This document shows, in pieces, positions 8,125-17,834 of a stretch of 64,000 bases of DNA. The position numbers and the translations under genes are program-made. The first letter of the stretch is position 1. Each line of letters begins with the position of its first letter. The stretch is from NCBI RefSeq assembly GCF_003013405.1, contig NZ_PXZL01000001.1, forward strand, positions 248,001 through 312,000, given 5' to 3'. The notes under the pieces were generated by a model. It ran no database searches. It saw only the letters and a list, made by a program, of their open reading frames with translations, and was not told the DNA's origin. The stretch is from Brevibacillus formosus (GTDB lineage: Bacteria; Bacillota; Bacilli; Brevibacillales; Brevibacillaceae).

Positions 8125-8724
8125 ATGAATCTCGGCATGGAGTTGGAGTATTTTCATTTGGCAGTTTGGTTTGACCGCAAAACATTGCACGCGATGGTGC
8201 AGGCCCTGGTGGAAGCAGGGGTGAGCGTCACGTGGAAAGAATCTCCCGAGCAGTTTCACCTCCTCGTGAACACCACAGATGGCCGATCCGACTGGAAAAT
8301 GCGGCGTTTAAACGGGTCCTATAAGCTGCACATTGCAGGCATTCCTGTCAATGATTCTCGGGTGGCACTCGTACTGTACCACTTCGTAGAGCGGGCTAAA
8401 GGGCATGCCATGATCAAGGTCACTTTTGAAGAGTGCGTCTTGCTGAAGCAAATCCAGTACGGAGAAGTTGTCAGAATAGTGGAATTAAAAGGAGCTGAGA
8501 AAAAAGTGATCTATGAAAAATTTTGCAACGTAACGATGGATCAGGTAATTGCTGCGATGAAGCGACGTGACTCGGAAGAACGCATCCCGGTGCTGCGTCT
8601 GGAGCTGGATTATGAACTGGCGACGTTGTATGACGCGATGCAAGCCAAAGACCAAAGTCAAATGAAGCAGTCCACAGAGCGATTAAAACAGCTCCGTCGG
8701 GAAATGTTGCTTTTGGAAGCGTAG
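8125..8724 (+). CDS. conserved hypothetical protein, 199 aa
   Basis: I do not recognise a family. The protein is soluble. An N-terminal alpha/beta part begins MNLGMELEYFHLAVWF, and the C-terminal third is helical and charged (LKQLRREMLLLEA), probably a short coiled coil. The start is ATG 8125 with GGGAGGGG about 9 nt upstream. The mix of residues and the ribosome binding site fit a real gene. It forms a single-gene unit closed by a strong terminator at 8782-8822. The next gene but one (9806) is of similar size and also unrecognised, but I see no clear sequence similarity between them. Confidence 0.6.
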   Translation: MNLGMELEYFHLAVWFDRKTLHAMVQALVEAGVSVTWKESPEQFHLLVNTTDGRSDWKMRRLNGSYKLHIAGIPVNDSRVALVLYHFVERAKGHAMIKVTFEECVLLKQIQYGEVVRIVELKGAEKKVIYEKFCNVTMDQVIAAMKRRDSEERIPVLRLELDYELATLYDAMQAKDQSQMKQSTERLKQLRREMLLLEA

Positions 8725-8781
8725 GCAGACTGGAGGATAGCCAAAGGACGATGAGTTTGACACAAACCAATACGGAATGAA

Positions 8782-8822
8782 AAAGCGACATCTCAAACAA
8801 ATGAGGGTGTCGCTTTTTTTGG
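8782..8822 (+). terminator. intrinsic terminator
   Basis: AAAGCGACATCTCA pairs imperfectly with TGAGGGTGTCGCTTT around a short loop and is followed by seven T residues. Confidence 0.85.
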
Positions 8823-8952
8823 TGGGAAAGTCGTTTATTTCGTATTTGTTGTTTTTGTGAAAAGACTTGTTTGAATGGGAGGCCCGACGGTTGTACAATA
8901 AAGAAGGTTTTTGACAGCATATTTACGCACGCGCCGGAAAGGAAGAAAAGTT

Positions 8953-9459
8953 TTGGAAGCATTCCTATCACAAATCCCCAATGTAGCGATCCTGCTTTTA
9001 GCCGTCATCGCATTGACACTGATCCTGTTATGGATCGTGATTATGCAGTCTGTCCGGATCAGTCGATTGAGGAAATCGATCAACCGGATTATGACAGGGA
9101 CGGGAGGAGCCAATCTCGAGGAAGGCTTGCACAGACTGCTGGATCAGGTAGAGGAAATGAAAAAGCAGCATAGCGATCAGCAGTTTGCCATCAATCGTCT
9201 GTCACAACGAATGGCAGCGCAATGCGGCAAAGTAGCGATTATCCGTTACAATGCCTTCGGGGATGTCGGCAGTGATCTTAGCTTTTCGTTGGCGGTAACA
9301 GATGACGCTGGGAACGGCGTCGTGATCACCAGCATTTTTGGACGAGAAGAATCTCGCGTGTACGCCAAGCCGCTTGAGCAAGGGACATCGAGCTACCATT
9401 TGTCTGAAGAAGAACAGGCTGCGATCAAAAAAGCGATGACCTCAACCACAGGGATATAA
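8953..9459 (+). CDS. DUF4446 family membrane-anchored protein (YyaB-like)
   Basis: 168 residues from TTG 8953, chosen because GGAAAGGAAG stands 7 nt upstream. A longer frame from TTG 8911 has a weaker site and adds basic residues before the membrane segment. One transmembrane helix lies at about residues 8-32 (IPNVAILLLAVIALTLILLW). It is followed by a coiled-coil stretch and the conserved DUF4446 block KVAIIRYNAFGDVGSDLSFSLAVTD...GVVITSIFGREESRVYAKP...LSEEEQAAIKKA. The protein is a bitopic membrane protein with a cytosolic domain. The family function is unknown. In other Bacilli it is found near the chromosome-partition genes, but not here. Confidence 0.8.
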   Translation: MEAFLSQIPNVAILLLAVIALTLILLWIVIMQSVRISRLRKSINRIMTGTGGANLEEGLHRLLDQVEEMKKQHSDQQFAINRLSQRMAAQCGKVAIIRYNAFGDVGSDLSFSLAVTDDAGNGVVITSIFGREESRVYAKPLEQGTSSYHLSEEEQAAIKKAMTSTTGI

Positions 9460-9805
9460 GTCCCTCTGAATTTCAATGAAACAGCAAGAATTTGAATGAA
9501 TCAGGGAGTTCTTTTCATTTCCCTGCGGCTGATTGCGGATATTCCTGTTTTTTGCTAAAATTCATCGTTATTTTGCTCAAGACTTTTGAGGGCATCTGAG
9601 GTATAATAAAGATGTCAAAAATGGCTTTTTTGCGAAAAACAAAAAGTAGGTGATCCGCCTTCATTACCCAAATCGATTTTCGATTCGCGGGGCAAGGCCA
9701 GGTTCTACAGCGTTCTTTTGTTGACACTTAGCGTATCTCCTCTGATTTGGATAACTGTTCGGTCGTACTCGGCCCATGCAAACCAAAAGAATTGAGGAGA
9801 TATTT
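9460..9805. promoter_or_regulatory. 346-bp intergenic region with a -10 box and long leader
   Basis: There is no gene here that I can support. CAGGGA (near 9513) and TCCCTG (near 9528) can form a hairpin that might end the DUF4446 transcript, but it lacks a good T-run. A perfect TATAAT lies at 9602-9607. Upstream of it is the inverted repeat CTCAA-N5-TTGAG (9576-9590) where a -35 box would normally sit, and no good -35 is visible, so activation by a regulator is possible. The leader from there to the start codon at 9806 would be nearly 190 nt and contains AATCGATTTTCGATT. Confidence 0.4.
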
Positions 9806-10402
9806 ATGGCACAGCGTTTAGCAACTAATTACGCCAAGGCCTATTTTACGGTGAATGAAGAAGAGCTGAACCAGTTCGTTTCGCTTTTCACCAATGAACA
9901 CATTTCAGTCCAAGTCAAAGTGTGTGACAATGGCGATCGTGACGTAATTTTGAATGACAAGAACGGCGAAATTCAATTGAATTTCTGTCGGGTTGGCAGC
10001 CGCTACTCATGCGACAGCTCATATCTGATCCGAGATCGGCAGCTGGCAAATGCTATGAGAAAAGCAATGAAAGCGTTCCGAGGCTATGGAATTGTCCACC
10101 GGATTTACGACGGCTTCACAATGGTGTATCACTACGATCAAGGATCGGTTGTGAGCATTCAGGAGCTAACCGGAAACGAAGAAGTGTCCATCTTTGAAAA
10201 TAACTCTCTGCACATGGTCAATGAGCTGGAGGCTTTGTTCCAGCAGGATGGCAGCGAGCAGGAGATTGAGTCCTTACGTCAAGAAACGGACAGATGGCTG
10301 GATTTGCGTAATTGGGCAAAGAGAACTGCCCCAGAAAAACTTCCAGCAATTGATGTTCGATTAGTAACGTTATCGCGACGTCTATTTGAATTAGAAGTTT
10401 AG
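9806..10402 (+). CDS. conserved hypothetical protein, 198 aa
   Basis: I do not recognise a family. The protein is soluble and begins MAQRLATNYAKAYFTVNEEELNQF. The N-terminal two thirds look alpha/beta, and the last third (SEQEIESLRQETDRWLDLRNWAKR) is helical. The ATG at 9806 is chosen because GAGGAGA lies 6 nt upstream. An in-frame start at 9776 has no ribosome binding site. It is preceded by an unusually long leader with a TATAAT box and an inverted repeat, and followed by a tight terminator, so it is a stand-alone and probably regulated gene. Confidence 0.6.
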   Translation: MAQRLATNYAKAYFTVNEEELNQFVSLFTNEHISVQVKVCDNGDRDVILNDKNGEIQLNFCRVGSRYSCDSSYLIRDRQLANAMRKAMKAFRGYGIVHRIYDGFTMVYHYDQGSVVSIQELTGNEEVSIFENNSLHMVNELEALFQQDGSEQEIESLRQETDRWLDLRNWAKRTAPEKLPAIDVRLVTLSRRLFELEV

Positions 10403-10408
10403 TGAAAG

Positions 10409-10435
10409 AAGGGTGCCTGGGGCGCCCTTTTTTAT
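10409..10435 (+). terminator. intrinsic terminator
   Basis: AAGGGTGCC (10409-10417), a 3-nt loop and GGCGCCCTT (10421-10429) are followed by T residues. It ends the 9806 gene. Confidence 0.85.
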
Positions 10436-10460
10436 TTATATGATCAGGCAGCAAAAAACA

Positions 10461-10498
10461 AAAAGCGGGTTTCCTTCAATCAAGAGGTGCCCGCTTTT
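10461..10498 (-). terminator. terminator of the GNAT gene
   Basis: On the minus strand AAAAGCGGGC pairs with CCCGCTTTTTG across about 17 nt, followed by a T-rich stretch. It lies just past the stop codon of the acetyltransferase. Confidence 0.7.
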
Positions 10499-10514
10499 AC
10501 TTTGTACCCTTCAC

Positions 10515-11009
10515 TTAGCGCAGTTGTAAAGGCTTGCTCATATTGTACCAAATTGCTCCAGCATGATCTGAGCTGGAAACACCGTTGTTCAGGTATCCAT
10601 GACTTTTATAGTAGCCAATCAAATTTTCCTTACACGTAAGCGTGATCGTCTCACGACCGGCCTCTTCTGCGGATGCCTCCAAGTGTGCTAGGAGCATGGA
10701 GGCGATGCCGCGATTTTGAAAAGCAGGAGAAACCGCTAAGCCTAAAATGGTTTGATGTCCGCCAGATGCCGGGTTTTCTTTAATCGTTTGAAAAAGATCA
10801 TCGGTAATGAAGGGGGATTCGATGACGGGTCCATTGATCAAACCCGCAATGACCCCATCGGCTTCCGCTACAAAAAAACTATCAGGAATCAAGCGGATAC
10901 GCTTCTCAAATGCTTCCTGTGTTGCAGCCTCTTCTGGTGAGAAGCAAAGACGCTCGATGGCAATTAGTTCTGGCAAATCTTCTGCTTTGGCATTACGGAT
11001 AGTAATCAT
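10515..11009 (-). CDS. GNAT family N-acetyltransferase
   Basis: 164 residues forming a complete single GNAT domain. The N-terminal MITIRNAKAEDLPELIAIERLCF, the central strand TILGLAVSPAFQNRGIASMLLAHLEASA with the acetyl-CoA pyrophosphate loop (Q-N-R-G-I-A) and the late LTCKENLIGYYKSHGYLNNG are typical. It resembles the arylalkylamine/spermidine-type branch, but the amine substrate is not predictable. The start is ATG 11009 with GGAGAGGGAGAGG upstream. It is divergent from speD across 325 bp. A polyamine substrate is tempting from context but is only inference. Confidence 0.75.
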   Translation of the reverse strand: MITIRNAKAEDLPELIAIERLCFSPEEAATQEAFEKRIRLIPDSFFVAEADGVIAGLINGPVIESPFITDDLFQTIKENPASGGHQTILGLAVSPAFQNRGIASMLLAHLEASAEEAGRETITLTCKENLIGYYKSHGYLNNGVSSSDHAGAIWYNMSKPLQLR

Positions 11010-11167
11010 GTGTGGCGATCCTCTCCCTCTCCATTCTGGTGCATTTCTAAAAGTTTAGCATATTTCATAATAGGTGAAAGCCACTTACAGCAACGTCTGC
11101 TCGCCATTTTTGTAGAGACAGCCGGCAGCCTATTTGTAATGTTATTATGGATTATTGAAAAAGGGTA

Positions 11168-11197
11168 TTGTCAAACTAGGCCGATGCATGGTATTGT
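11168..11197 (+). promoter_or_regulatory. candidate speD promoter
   Basis: TTGTCA (11168-11173) and TATTGT (11192-11197) are 18 bp apart, with a TG one base before the -10 box (extended -10). It leaves a leader of about 130 nt before speD. The rest of the 325-bp gap (11010-11334) shows a small AACGG/CCGTT hairpin and no gene. Confidence 0.45.
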
Positions 11198-11334
11198 TGT
11201 TTTCGTTGGAAACAGGATTAGGAACCAGGATTCACTTTAAAGGGTGGATAACAACGGAAACCGCCCCCGTTAGTGAATGACGCAGGTCCTAGCGATGTTT
11301 AACATTACACTCGTTAGGAAGGGGGAACCGAAAG

Positions 11335-11736
11335 ATGGAATATTCGACTTTCGGAAGACACGTTGCTGTTGACACATGGGGAGTTCAGTTTGATTTGTTG
11401 AACGACGCAGAATTTTTGAAAAAGGAAATGATTGAGGCTGCTGAGGCATGCGGTGCTACGGTACTGAGTGTGCAAGCGAAGCAGTTTTCTCCTCAGGGTG
11501 CTACCGTACTGGTTCTTCTCTCGGAAAGCCACCTGTCCATTCATACGTATCCTGAGCGTGGCTTTGCTGCTCTGGATTGCTACACGTGTGGGGAAACCGT
11601 TGATCCGCAAATCGCCATCGACTACTTGGTATCCGTGCTGAAGCCGGAAAAAACTTACGCGAAGAAATTAGTTCGTGGTTTGGGTGAACTGCAAGTTGTT
11701 GAGCCAGAAATGAAACTGGTTGAAGCGGCAAAGTAA
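11335..11736 (+). CDS. speD: S-adenosylmethionine decarboxylase proenzyme (class 1B)
   Basis: 133 residues, close to the 126-residue B. subtilis SpeD. It makes decarboxylated SAM, the aminopropyl donor for spermidine, in the cytosol. The self-cleavage site is clear: LLSESHLSIHTYPERG, where the Glu64-Ser65 bond is broken and Ser65 becomes the pyruvoyl cofactor. His70 and Cys85 (LDCYTCGE region) are the other expected active-site residues. The start is ATG 11335 with AGGAAGGGGG 9 nt upstream. The long leader suggests regulation, possibly at the RNA level. It functions in the same pathway as speA, and no speE is present here. Confidence 0.92.
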   Translation: MEYSTFGRHVAVDTWGVQFDLLNDAEFLKKEMIEAAEACGATVLSVQAKQFSPQGATVLVLLSESHLSIHTYPERGFAALDCYTCGETVDPQIAIDYLVSVLKPEKTYAKKLVRGLGELQVVEPEMKLVEAAK

Positions 11737-11757
11737 GTAACAAATGGAAAAGTTTTC

Positions 11758-11790
11758 AAGAGGTGCGGGCTGATTCCGCACCTCTTTTAT
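11758..11790 (+). terminator. terminator of speD
   Basis: AAGAGGTGCGG (11758-11768) and CCGCACCTCTT form a perfect 11-bp stem with an 8-nt loop, followed by T residues. Confidence 0.85.
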
Positions 11791-11815
11791 ATGGAGCGTC
11801 GATTCATATTTGTCA

Positions 11816-12394
11816 TCATGGAGTGACAGTAGGAATTCTGCGGCCAATATCTTGGAGCAGAGAACGAAATTCCGTAGATGTATTAACTTGATTCGTCCGA
11901 TGCGTCCCTTCTTCGTAAATATCTGCATGGATGGCACGAATCCGGTCAAAGGTGGCTGCGTCGGAGGCTACTTGGATCGAGAAGTTCGGAACACGTGAAC
12001 GAACGGCTGAGTGGACTTGCTGTTCGATTATGCGCGTTTCCTCTGGGCCAAAATTTTTCCGAACACGAATTCCGATGACAGCATCTGTACCACTTACGAG
12101 AACAGTAGCACGTTCCACACCTGGCACCTCATCTGCGGCCAAGGTGAGCTGTTCAGCCAAATCCTGATTGAAACCATTGACCGTATAGCCTTTGTGATAA
12201 TTGCGGGCATTGATTCCGCCAGTGTAGGCATGATAATCATGAGCGAGGCTTGTCCTGGCACCTGGGGCCTGCTGATAGGTGGTACTTTGTGTGTGTGCTT
12301 GATTTTTTGGATGGCTGCTCGAGCTTGCACATCCGGTCATCATGGTTGCTAGCATAAGCAAGCCAGCCAAACACTTCGGGCCGTACCGTTTCAT
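11816..12394 (-). CDS. YhcN/YlaJ family sporulation lipoprotein
   Basis: 192 residues. A lipoprotein signal peptide ends in MMTGC (Cys about residue 22), so the mature protein would be lipid-anchored. The YhcN/YlaJ domain follows: LAEQLTLAADEVPGVERATVLVSGTDAVIGIRV...GPEETRIIEQQVHSAVRSRVPNFSIQVASDAATFDRIRAI. Family members are spore inner-membrane lipoproteins made in the forespore and help outgrowth. A second member lies at 20953-21552. The start is ATG 12394 with GGAGGTGG upstream. It lies between speD and typA; B. subtilis ylaJ is also close to typA. Confidence 0.85.
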   Translation of the reverse strand: MKRYGPKCLAGLLMLATMMTGCASSSSHPKNQAHTQSTTYQQAPGARTSLAHDYHAYTGGINARNYHKGYTVNGFNQDLAEQLTLAADEVPGVERATVLVSGTDAVIGIRVRKNFGPEETRIIEQQVHSAVRSRVPNFSIQVASDAATFDRIRAIHADIYEEGTHRTNQVNTSTEFRSLLQDIGRRIPTVTP

Positions 12395-12475
12395 ACATCT
12401 GCCACCTCCATTTTCCTTAGTATGACGAAAATAAAGTCCCTTACTCAGGAAGTGGCTCCCGTAAAAAACTGCCCA

Positions 12476-12504
12476 TTGTGCCGCGTTTCACTACCTGTTA
12501 ATAT
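12476..12504 (+). promoter_or_regulatory. typA promoter
   Basis: TTGTGC (12476-12481) and TAATAT (12499-12504) are 17 bp apart with TG in the extended -10 position. It lies 30 bp upstream of the typA start. Confidence 0.5.
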
Positions 12505-12533
12505 GGAAGGTATGCATAATAGAGGAGGTTCAC

Positions 12534-14375
<1,842 letters not shown>

Positions 14376-14389
14376 GATTAAAAGTAAAG

Positions 14390-14431
14390 AACGCCACTTG
14401 ATCCTGTTTGGGGATGAAGTGGCGTTTTTGT
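14390..14431. terminator. terminator between typA and bsaA
   Basis: AACGCCACTT (14390-14399) pairs with AAGTGGCGTT (14417-14426), followed by T residues. It may serve both convergent genes. Confidence 0.8.
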
Positions 14432-14443
14432 TTGGACTTGTCC

Positions 14444-14917
14444 TTACAACAGACTCTCGATATCTGAGATGAGCTCCTCAGGTTGAGTACGAGCACTGAT
14501 GCGTTTTACGACATGACCGTCTTTATCCACGAGGAATTTGGCGAAGTTCCATTCGATATCTGGATTTTCTTCGCTAGGAGCATGTTCCTTCAAGTACTGG
14601 TACAATGGGTGAGTACCAGGACCATTGACATCGATCTTCGCAAATAGAGGGAACGTCACGCCGTAATTACGATCGCAGAACGTTGCGATTTCTTCTTCTG
14701 TTCCTGGCTCTTGCCCAGCGAACTGGTTGCAAGGAAAGCCGAGAACGACCAAACCCTTATCTTGATAACGCTCATACAGCTCCTGTAGACCTTTGTATTG
14801 AGGGGTAAGGCCGCATTGGCTGGCGACGTTCACGATTAGCAGGACATGCCCTTTGAAGGCGGCTAATGTCTTTTCTTCACCGGAAATCGTTTTGACAGCA
14901 ATATCATACAAGCTCAT
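14444..14917 (-). CDS. bsaA: glutathione peroxidase-family thiol peroxidase
   Basis: 157 residues. It shows the Cys-type GPx signature NVASQCGLTPQYKGLQELY with the peroxidatic Cys at about residue 36, LGFPCNQFAGQEPG with Gln and the candidate resolving Cys, and IEWNFAKFLVDKDGHVVKR with the catalytic Trp and Asn. It reduces peroxides. In bacillithiol-using Firmicutes the electron donor is most likely thioredoxin rather than glutathione. bshC in this window supports a bacillithiol host. ATG 14917 is preferred because AAAGGTGGG lies upstream. A start nine codons earlier (14944) is weaker. Confidence 0.9.
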   Translation of the reverse strand: MSLYDIAVKTISGEEKTLAAFKGHVLLIVNVASQCGLTPQYKGLQELYERYQDKGLVVLGFPCNQFAGQEPGTEEEIATFCDRNYGVTFPLFAKIDVNGPGTHPLYQYLKEHAPSEENPDIEWNFAKFLVDKDGHVVKRISARTQPEELISDIESLL

Positions 14918-15005
14918 CTTATTCCCACCTTTTTCTACTGACATATCCTCATCATAGCATGTACGGCGAAAATCATGCCAGCAACATGGAAGGGCCTACC
15001 GTTTT

Positions 15006-15034
15006 TTGACACAGAATCCACCACCTGATAAAGT
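15006..15034 (+). promoter_or_regulatory. strong promoter of the ylaH operon
   Basis: TTGACA (15006-15011) and TAAAGT (15029-15034) are 17 bp apart, with TGA before the -10 box. It leaves a leader of about 105 nt before ylaH. Confidence 0.7.
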
Positions 15035-15147
15035 AAGAAAGATAGCGTTTTCCTAAGAAAAAAGAGTGACTATTCGTTTCATTCCGCCTATGAGGTGGCA
15101 TGTGAGGCACTAGGAGTTTCACCGCTTGAAGACAGGAGAGATAAGTG

Positions 15148-15474
15148 ATGGACTGGATACAAATCGCATCAACCTATGTGGCAACGAATCCAGATCAGCT
15201 CACAGCATATGACAGCTTTCGCATATGGGCTGATAAATATCGGGCTTGGATTTTGTTTGTGGAATTAATTATTGTCTATTACCTTGGTTTTGCTACCCGT
15301 ATCCGTATGCCTATTTTGAAAAACGTGCTCTTGTACATCCTTTTATTTGTTGGGGCTCTCATTTTCGCTATTTTGGATGTGCAGCTACCTGTGAAAAGTG
15401 CAATGCTGGTGGCGATCGCGATTCTCGTGATTGTAAAGGTACGGATCAAACCGGAGCAAACTGGGCGAAAGTGA
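15148..15474 (+). CDS. ylaH: YlaH-like membrane protein
   Basis: 108 residues with an N-terminal segment MDWIQIASTYVATNPDQL and about three transmembrane helices (ILFVELIIVYYLGFA, NVLLYILLFVGALIFAIL, SAMLVAIAILVIVKV). This is the size and pattern of the YlaH family, and the position just after typA (with bsaA between) matches B. subtilis typA-ylaH. The function is unknown. ATG 15148 is chosen because AGGAGAG lies 8 nt upstream; a GTG one codon earlier is also possible. It is the first gene of a two-gene unit. Confidence 0.75.
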   Translation: MDWIQIASTYVATNPDQLTAYDSFRIWADKYRAWILFVELIIVYYLGFATRIRMPILKNVLLYILLFVGALIFAILDVQLPVKSAMLVAIAILVIVKVRIKPEQTGRK

Positions 15475-15484
15475 GGAGAACCGC

Positions 15485-15760
15485 GTGAAGCGTGAAGATG
15501 CACTTTTTAATTGGCTCCAAATTCAAGTGGTTGCCGATGCGAGACCAGAGGACCGCTCTGCTTTGGATACTGCTGCTTTTTTCTTGCAATTGCTGCATGA
15601 GGATCATCAAATGAGCGATATCGGCTATCGTCAGGAAGGTAGCTGGTACGTGCTATTTGGGAGCGCTGATTCACAGTCCGTGGAAGTGCGATATCCTGCT
15701 GAATCAGTCGAAGCTTTGTTGGTCGCGATTGAAAGCGAACCCAAGTACAACTGCAACTAA
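15485..15760 (+). CDS. small conserved hypothetical protein, 91 aa
   Basis: 91 residues from GTG 15485 with AGGAGA upstream, 10 nt past the ylaH stop, so co-transcribed. The protein is acidic and cytosolic and shows no motif I recognise (MKREDALFNWLQIQVVADAR at the start, KYNCN at the end). The operon with a membrane protein suggests a partner or regulator of YlaH, which is inference only. Confidence 0.6.
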   Translation: MKREDALFNWLQIQVVADARPEDRSALDTAAFFLQLLHEDHQMSDIGYRQEGSWYVLFGSADSQSVEVRYPAESVEALLVAIESEPKYNCN

Positions 15761-15770
15761 CGGGACAAAG

Positions 15771-15819
15771 ACTCCCCTCCACTTGCCGAAATGATTCGGA
15801 AGTTGGGTGGAGTTTTTTT
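15771..15819 (+). terminator. terminator of the ylaH operon
   Basis: A long imperfect stem runs from ACTCC...TCCACTT...CCGAA to TTCGG...AAGT...TGGAGT and is followed by seven T residues. Confidence 0.8.
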
Positions 15820-15950
15820 GTTTCAAGTGCTTTTCGTAGGTAATAAGACGTGGTTTCTTGGATGATGCAACTTTTGATAATGATTTCCCGTCAATATTCT
15901 TGCCCCAAGCAAACAGGGGGATTTTGACAGACGAGAAGGGGGAACTACCA

Positions 15951-17345
15951 TTGAAAAAGTACATGACCAAGCCCGTATTAGCAGTGGTGACAGCGGCAGG
16001 TATTCTTGGGTGTTTGACGCCGATTTTTGCCAATGCAAGCTCGATTGCTAGCCCAAGTGCCACAAAGGTTGTCATGAATGACGAGGGGAAGCAGGTCACA
16101 CGCTACAATCTAAAAGAACTTGCCCAAAATGATCCAACCACACTGAACATGCTCTTGAAAAATCAAGCGGATCACTTGTACATCATTGTAGAAGAAATCA
16201 ACTTGAATACAAAGCTCCAAACGTATATGGAAGAAAACAAAACGGAGTGGGAGCGTATCTACAACGAGTACTACAGCGATATTTGGCTGGAAGTGCGCCT
16301 GACAGAGAACGCTGAAGAAATCGTGAGCGTAAATGCCAAGACGGAAAATAACAAGGTGTACATAAAGGGGATTGTGACTTCGGATGTCACCAAGGTGGTT
16401 GTGAAAAAGCCGAATTCTGACATCATTGAAGTCGTTCCAACCAACGAGCACTCTTTTACGGTCAGCTTTGAAGCTCCGGATGCATCCTATGAGCCATATG
16501 TAACCGTGAGTGCCTACGAAGGCAGCAAGCTGGTCGATAGCGAAAAGGTAAAGATCGTTCCAAAAGTAGAAGAAGATAAAGAAATGATCATCCATACGAT
16601 GTCTGTATTGGATGCGAAGAAGAAGGAATTAAAAGTAAAAGGAATTGTCAAGCAGGGGGCAGACAAAGTAACTGTCACCTATAATGGTGTGAAAAAAGAC
16701 GCGAACGTGAAGAAGCTGTGGGATGGCGTAGGCAGCTTTACTGTTTCAGTAAAGGATGTACAAGCAGCAAAAGATCAAAAAGCCTTGATCGAGGTTTACG
16801 AGGATGGCAAGAAAGTTGATTCCGAATCCGTTCAGGTAGAAATTGTTAACGCTCCTGACAAGGATCAAGCGACCGAATATGCCATCAAGGCGACTGCTGT
16901 AAACAATCCTGCCGCCAAGTCCATTCAGGTGAAGGGGACAGTAAGCGGCTGGAACAAAGAGGACGATACTGAGCTGTTTGTGATCGCTCCTGACGGGAAG
17001 AAAAAAGAGATTGAACCGAATGACAAAGGTGAGTTTTCTTTGACGTTGTCTTACAAGGATCGTTCCTTTAGCGCCAAATCCATTCAATTCGCACTATATG
17101 AAGACGATAAGCTGGTTAAGAAAGCTGACGTTGCATTAAGCACTAAAGTCATTGTCGAGCCTGTGAAGCCAACAGACGACGATGAAGACAATGATGACAA
17201 AAAGAAAAAAGAAAAAGGGAAGCAGAAAGATAAGCATCCCAACGGCAACGCGTACGGTTATTGGAAAAAGCACGGTAAGGAATGGAATGACGATCACGAC
17301 GATGACAATGACGACGATGACGATCGTGACGAGGACAGAGACTAG
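15951..17345 (+). CDS. secreted protein, three Ig-like repeats and Asp-rich tail
   Basis: 464 residues from TTG 15951, chosen because GAAGGGGGAAC lies upstream and the protein then begins with a signal peptide (MKKYMTKPVLAVVTAAGILG...FANA). The N-terminal ~100 mature residues are helical. Then come three tandem modules of about 80-90 residues: one starting EEIVSVNAKTENNKVYIKG, one starting IIHTMSVLDAKKKELKVKG and one starting AIKATAVNNPAAKSIQVKG. Each has the pattern VkGtV...V.V...FTVS...yedgKlVdSe and is probably an Ig/Big-type beta sandwich. The C terminus is a Lys-rich linker, the segment NAYGYWKKHGKEW and an Asp-dominated tail (DDDNDDDDDRDEDRD). It is an exported, possibly wall- or cation-binding protein. 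No enzyme motif is seen. Confidence 0.7.
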   Translation: MKKYMTKPVLAVVTAAGILGCLTPIFANASSIASPSATKVVMNDEGKQVTRYNLKELAQNDPTTLNMLLKNQADHLYIIVEEINLNTKLQTYMEENKTEWERIYNEYYSDIWLEVRLTENAEEIVSVNAKTENNKVYIKGIVTSDVTKVVVKKPNSDIIEVVPTNEHSFTVSFEAPDASYEPYVTVSAYEGSKLVDSEKVKIVPKVEEDKEMIIHTMSVLDAKKKELKVKGIVKQGADKVTVTYNGVKKDANVKKLWDGVGSFTVSVKDVQAAKDQKALIEVYEDGKKVDSESVQVEIVNAPDKDQATEYAIKATAVNNPAAKSIQVKGTVSGWNKEDDTELFVIAPDGKKKEIEPNDKGEFSLTLSYKDRSFSAKSIQFALYEDDKLVKKADVALSTKVIVEPVKPTDDDEDNDDKKKKEKGKQKDKHPNGNAYGYWKKHGKEWNDDHDDDNDDDDDRDEDRD

Positions 17346-17354
17346 TCTCTATCA

Positions 17355-17687
17355 TTAAGGCTGCTGCTTGTAAGTCTCGACGTACTCCACCAATTGTCTG
17401 ATGTAATCCCCCAAAATGGGGATCGAAAGAAATTGCGTCAAAAGAGAGCCGAGGAAAGCCAAAACGATAGCAGTACCAATCGTCAATCCCAGACCCCGGG
17501 CAAGACCTGCTAGGAAATTGATCCAGAGCAGCTTGCGCGGGGCTGTGTAATTTTGGATCACATCTGCTAGTCGGATATCTTCTAAGAACATCGCAATTTT
17601 ATGCATTCGCTCATTTACCTTCCGAACTTCCTGAAGCTCTTCAAGAACTTGATCAATTTGCTGCATGAGGCGGTCTGTAGGCGACAA
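17355..17687 (-). CDS. DUF5665-like small membrane protein
   Basis: About 110 residues. An N-terminal helical segment (DRLMQQIDQVLEELQEVRKVNERM) is followed by one or two hydrophobic stretches containing ARGLGLTIGTAIVLAFLGSLLTQFLSIPILGDYI, the hallmark of DUF5665. The function is unknown. I prefer TTG 17687 because AAAGGGG sits 9 nt upstream. The TTG three codons earlier (17696) directly abuts that ribosome binding site. Only about 10 bp separates it from the convergent Ig-repeat gene and no hairpin is visible there. Confidence 0.7.
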   Translation of the reverse strand: MSPTDRLMQQIDQVLEELQEVRKVNERMHKIAMFLEDIRLADVIQNYTAPRKLLWINFLAGLARGLGLTIGTAIVLAFLGSLLTQFLSIPILGDYIRQLVEYVETYKQQP

Positions 17688-17834
17688 GCTGTTCAACCCC
17701 TTTCATAATTCGGTATGATTACCTACCAGTCTAGGGAAAAAGACAACCAGAATCAAGGTGGAGAGGAAACGTTTGCCTATCAGCTAGGCGAAGGGTACAA
17801 TGAACGTACAAAACGTTTGTTAGGAGGCTTTGAA

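Noticed and set aside
9661-9740. A possible 24-codon ORF from GTG near 9651 in the leader of the 9806 gene
   Set aside because: No ribosome binding site beyond GTAGG and no recognisable pattern.
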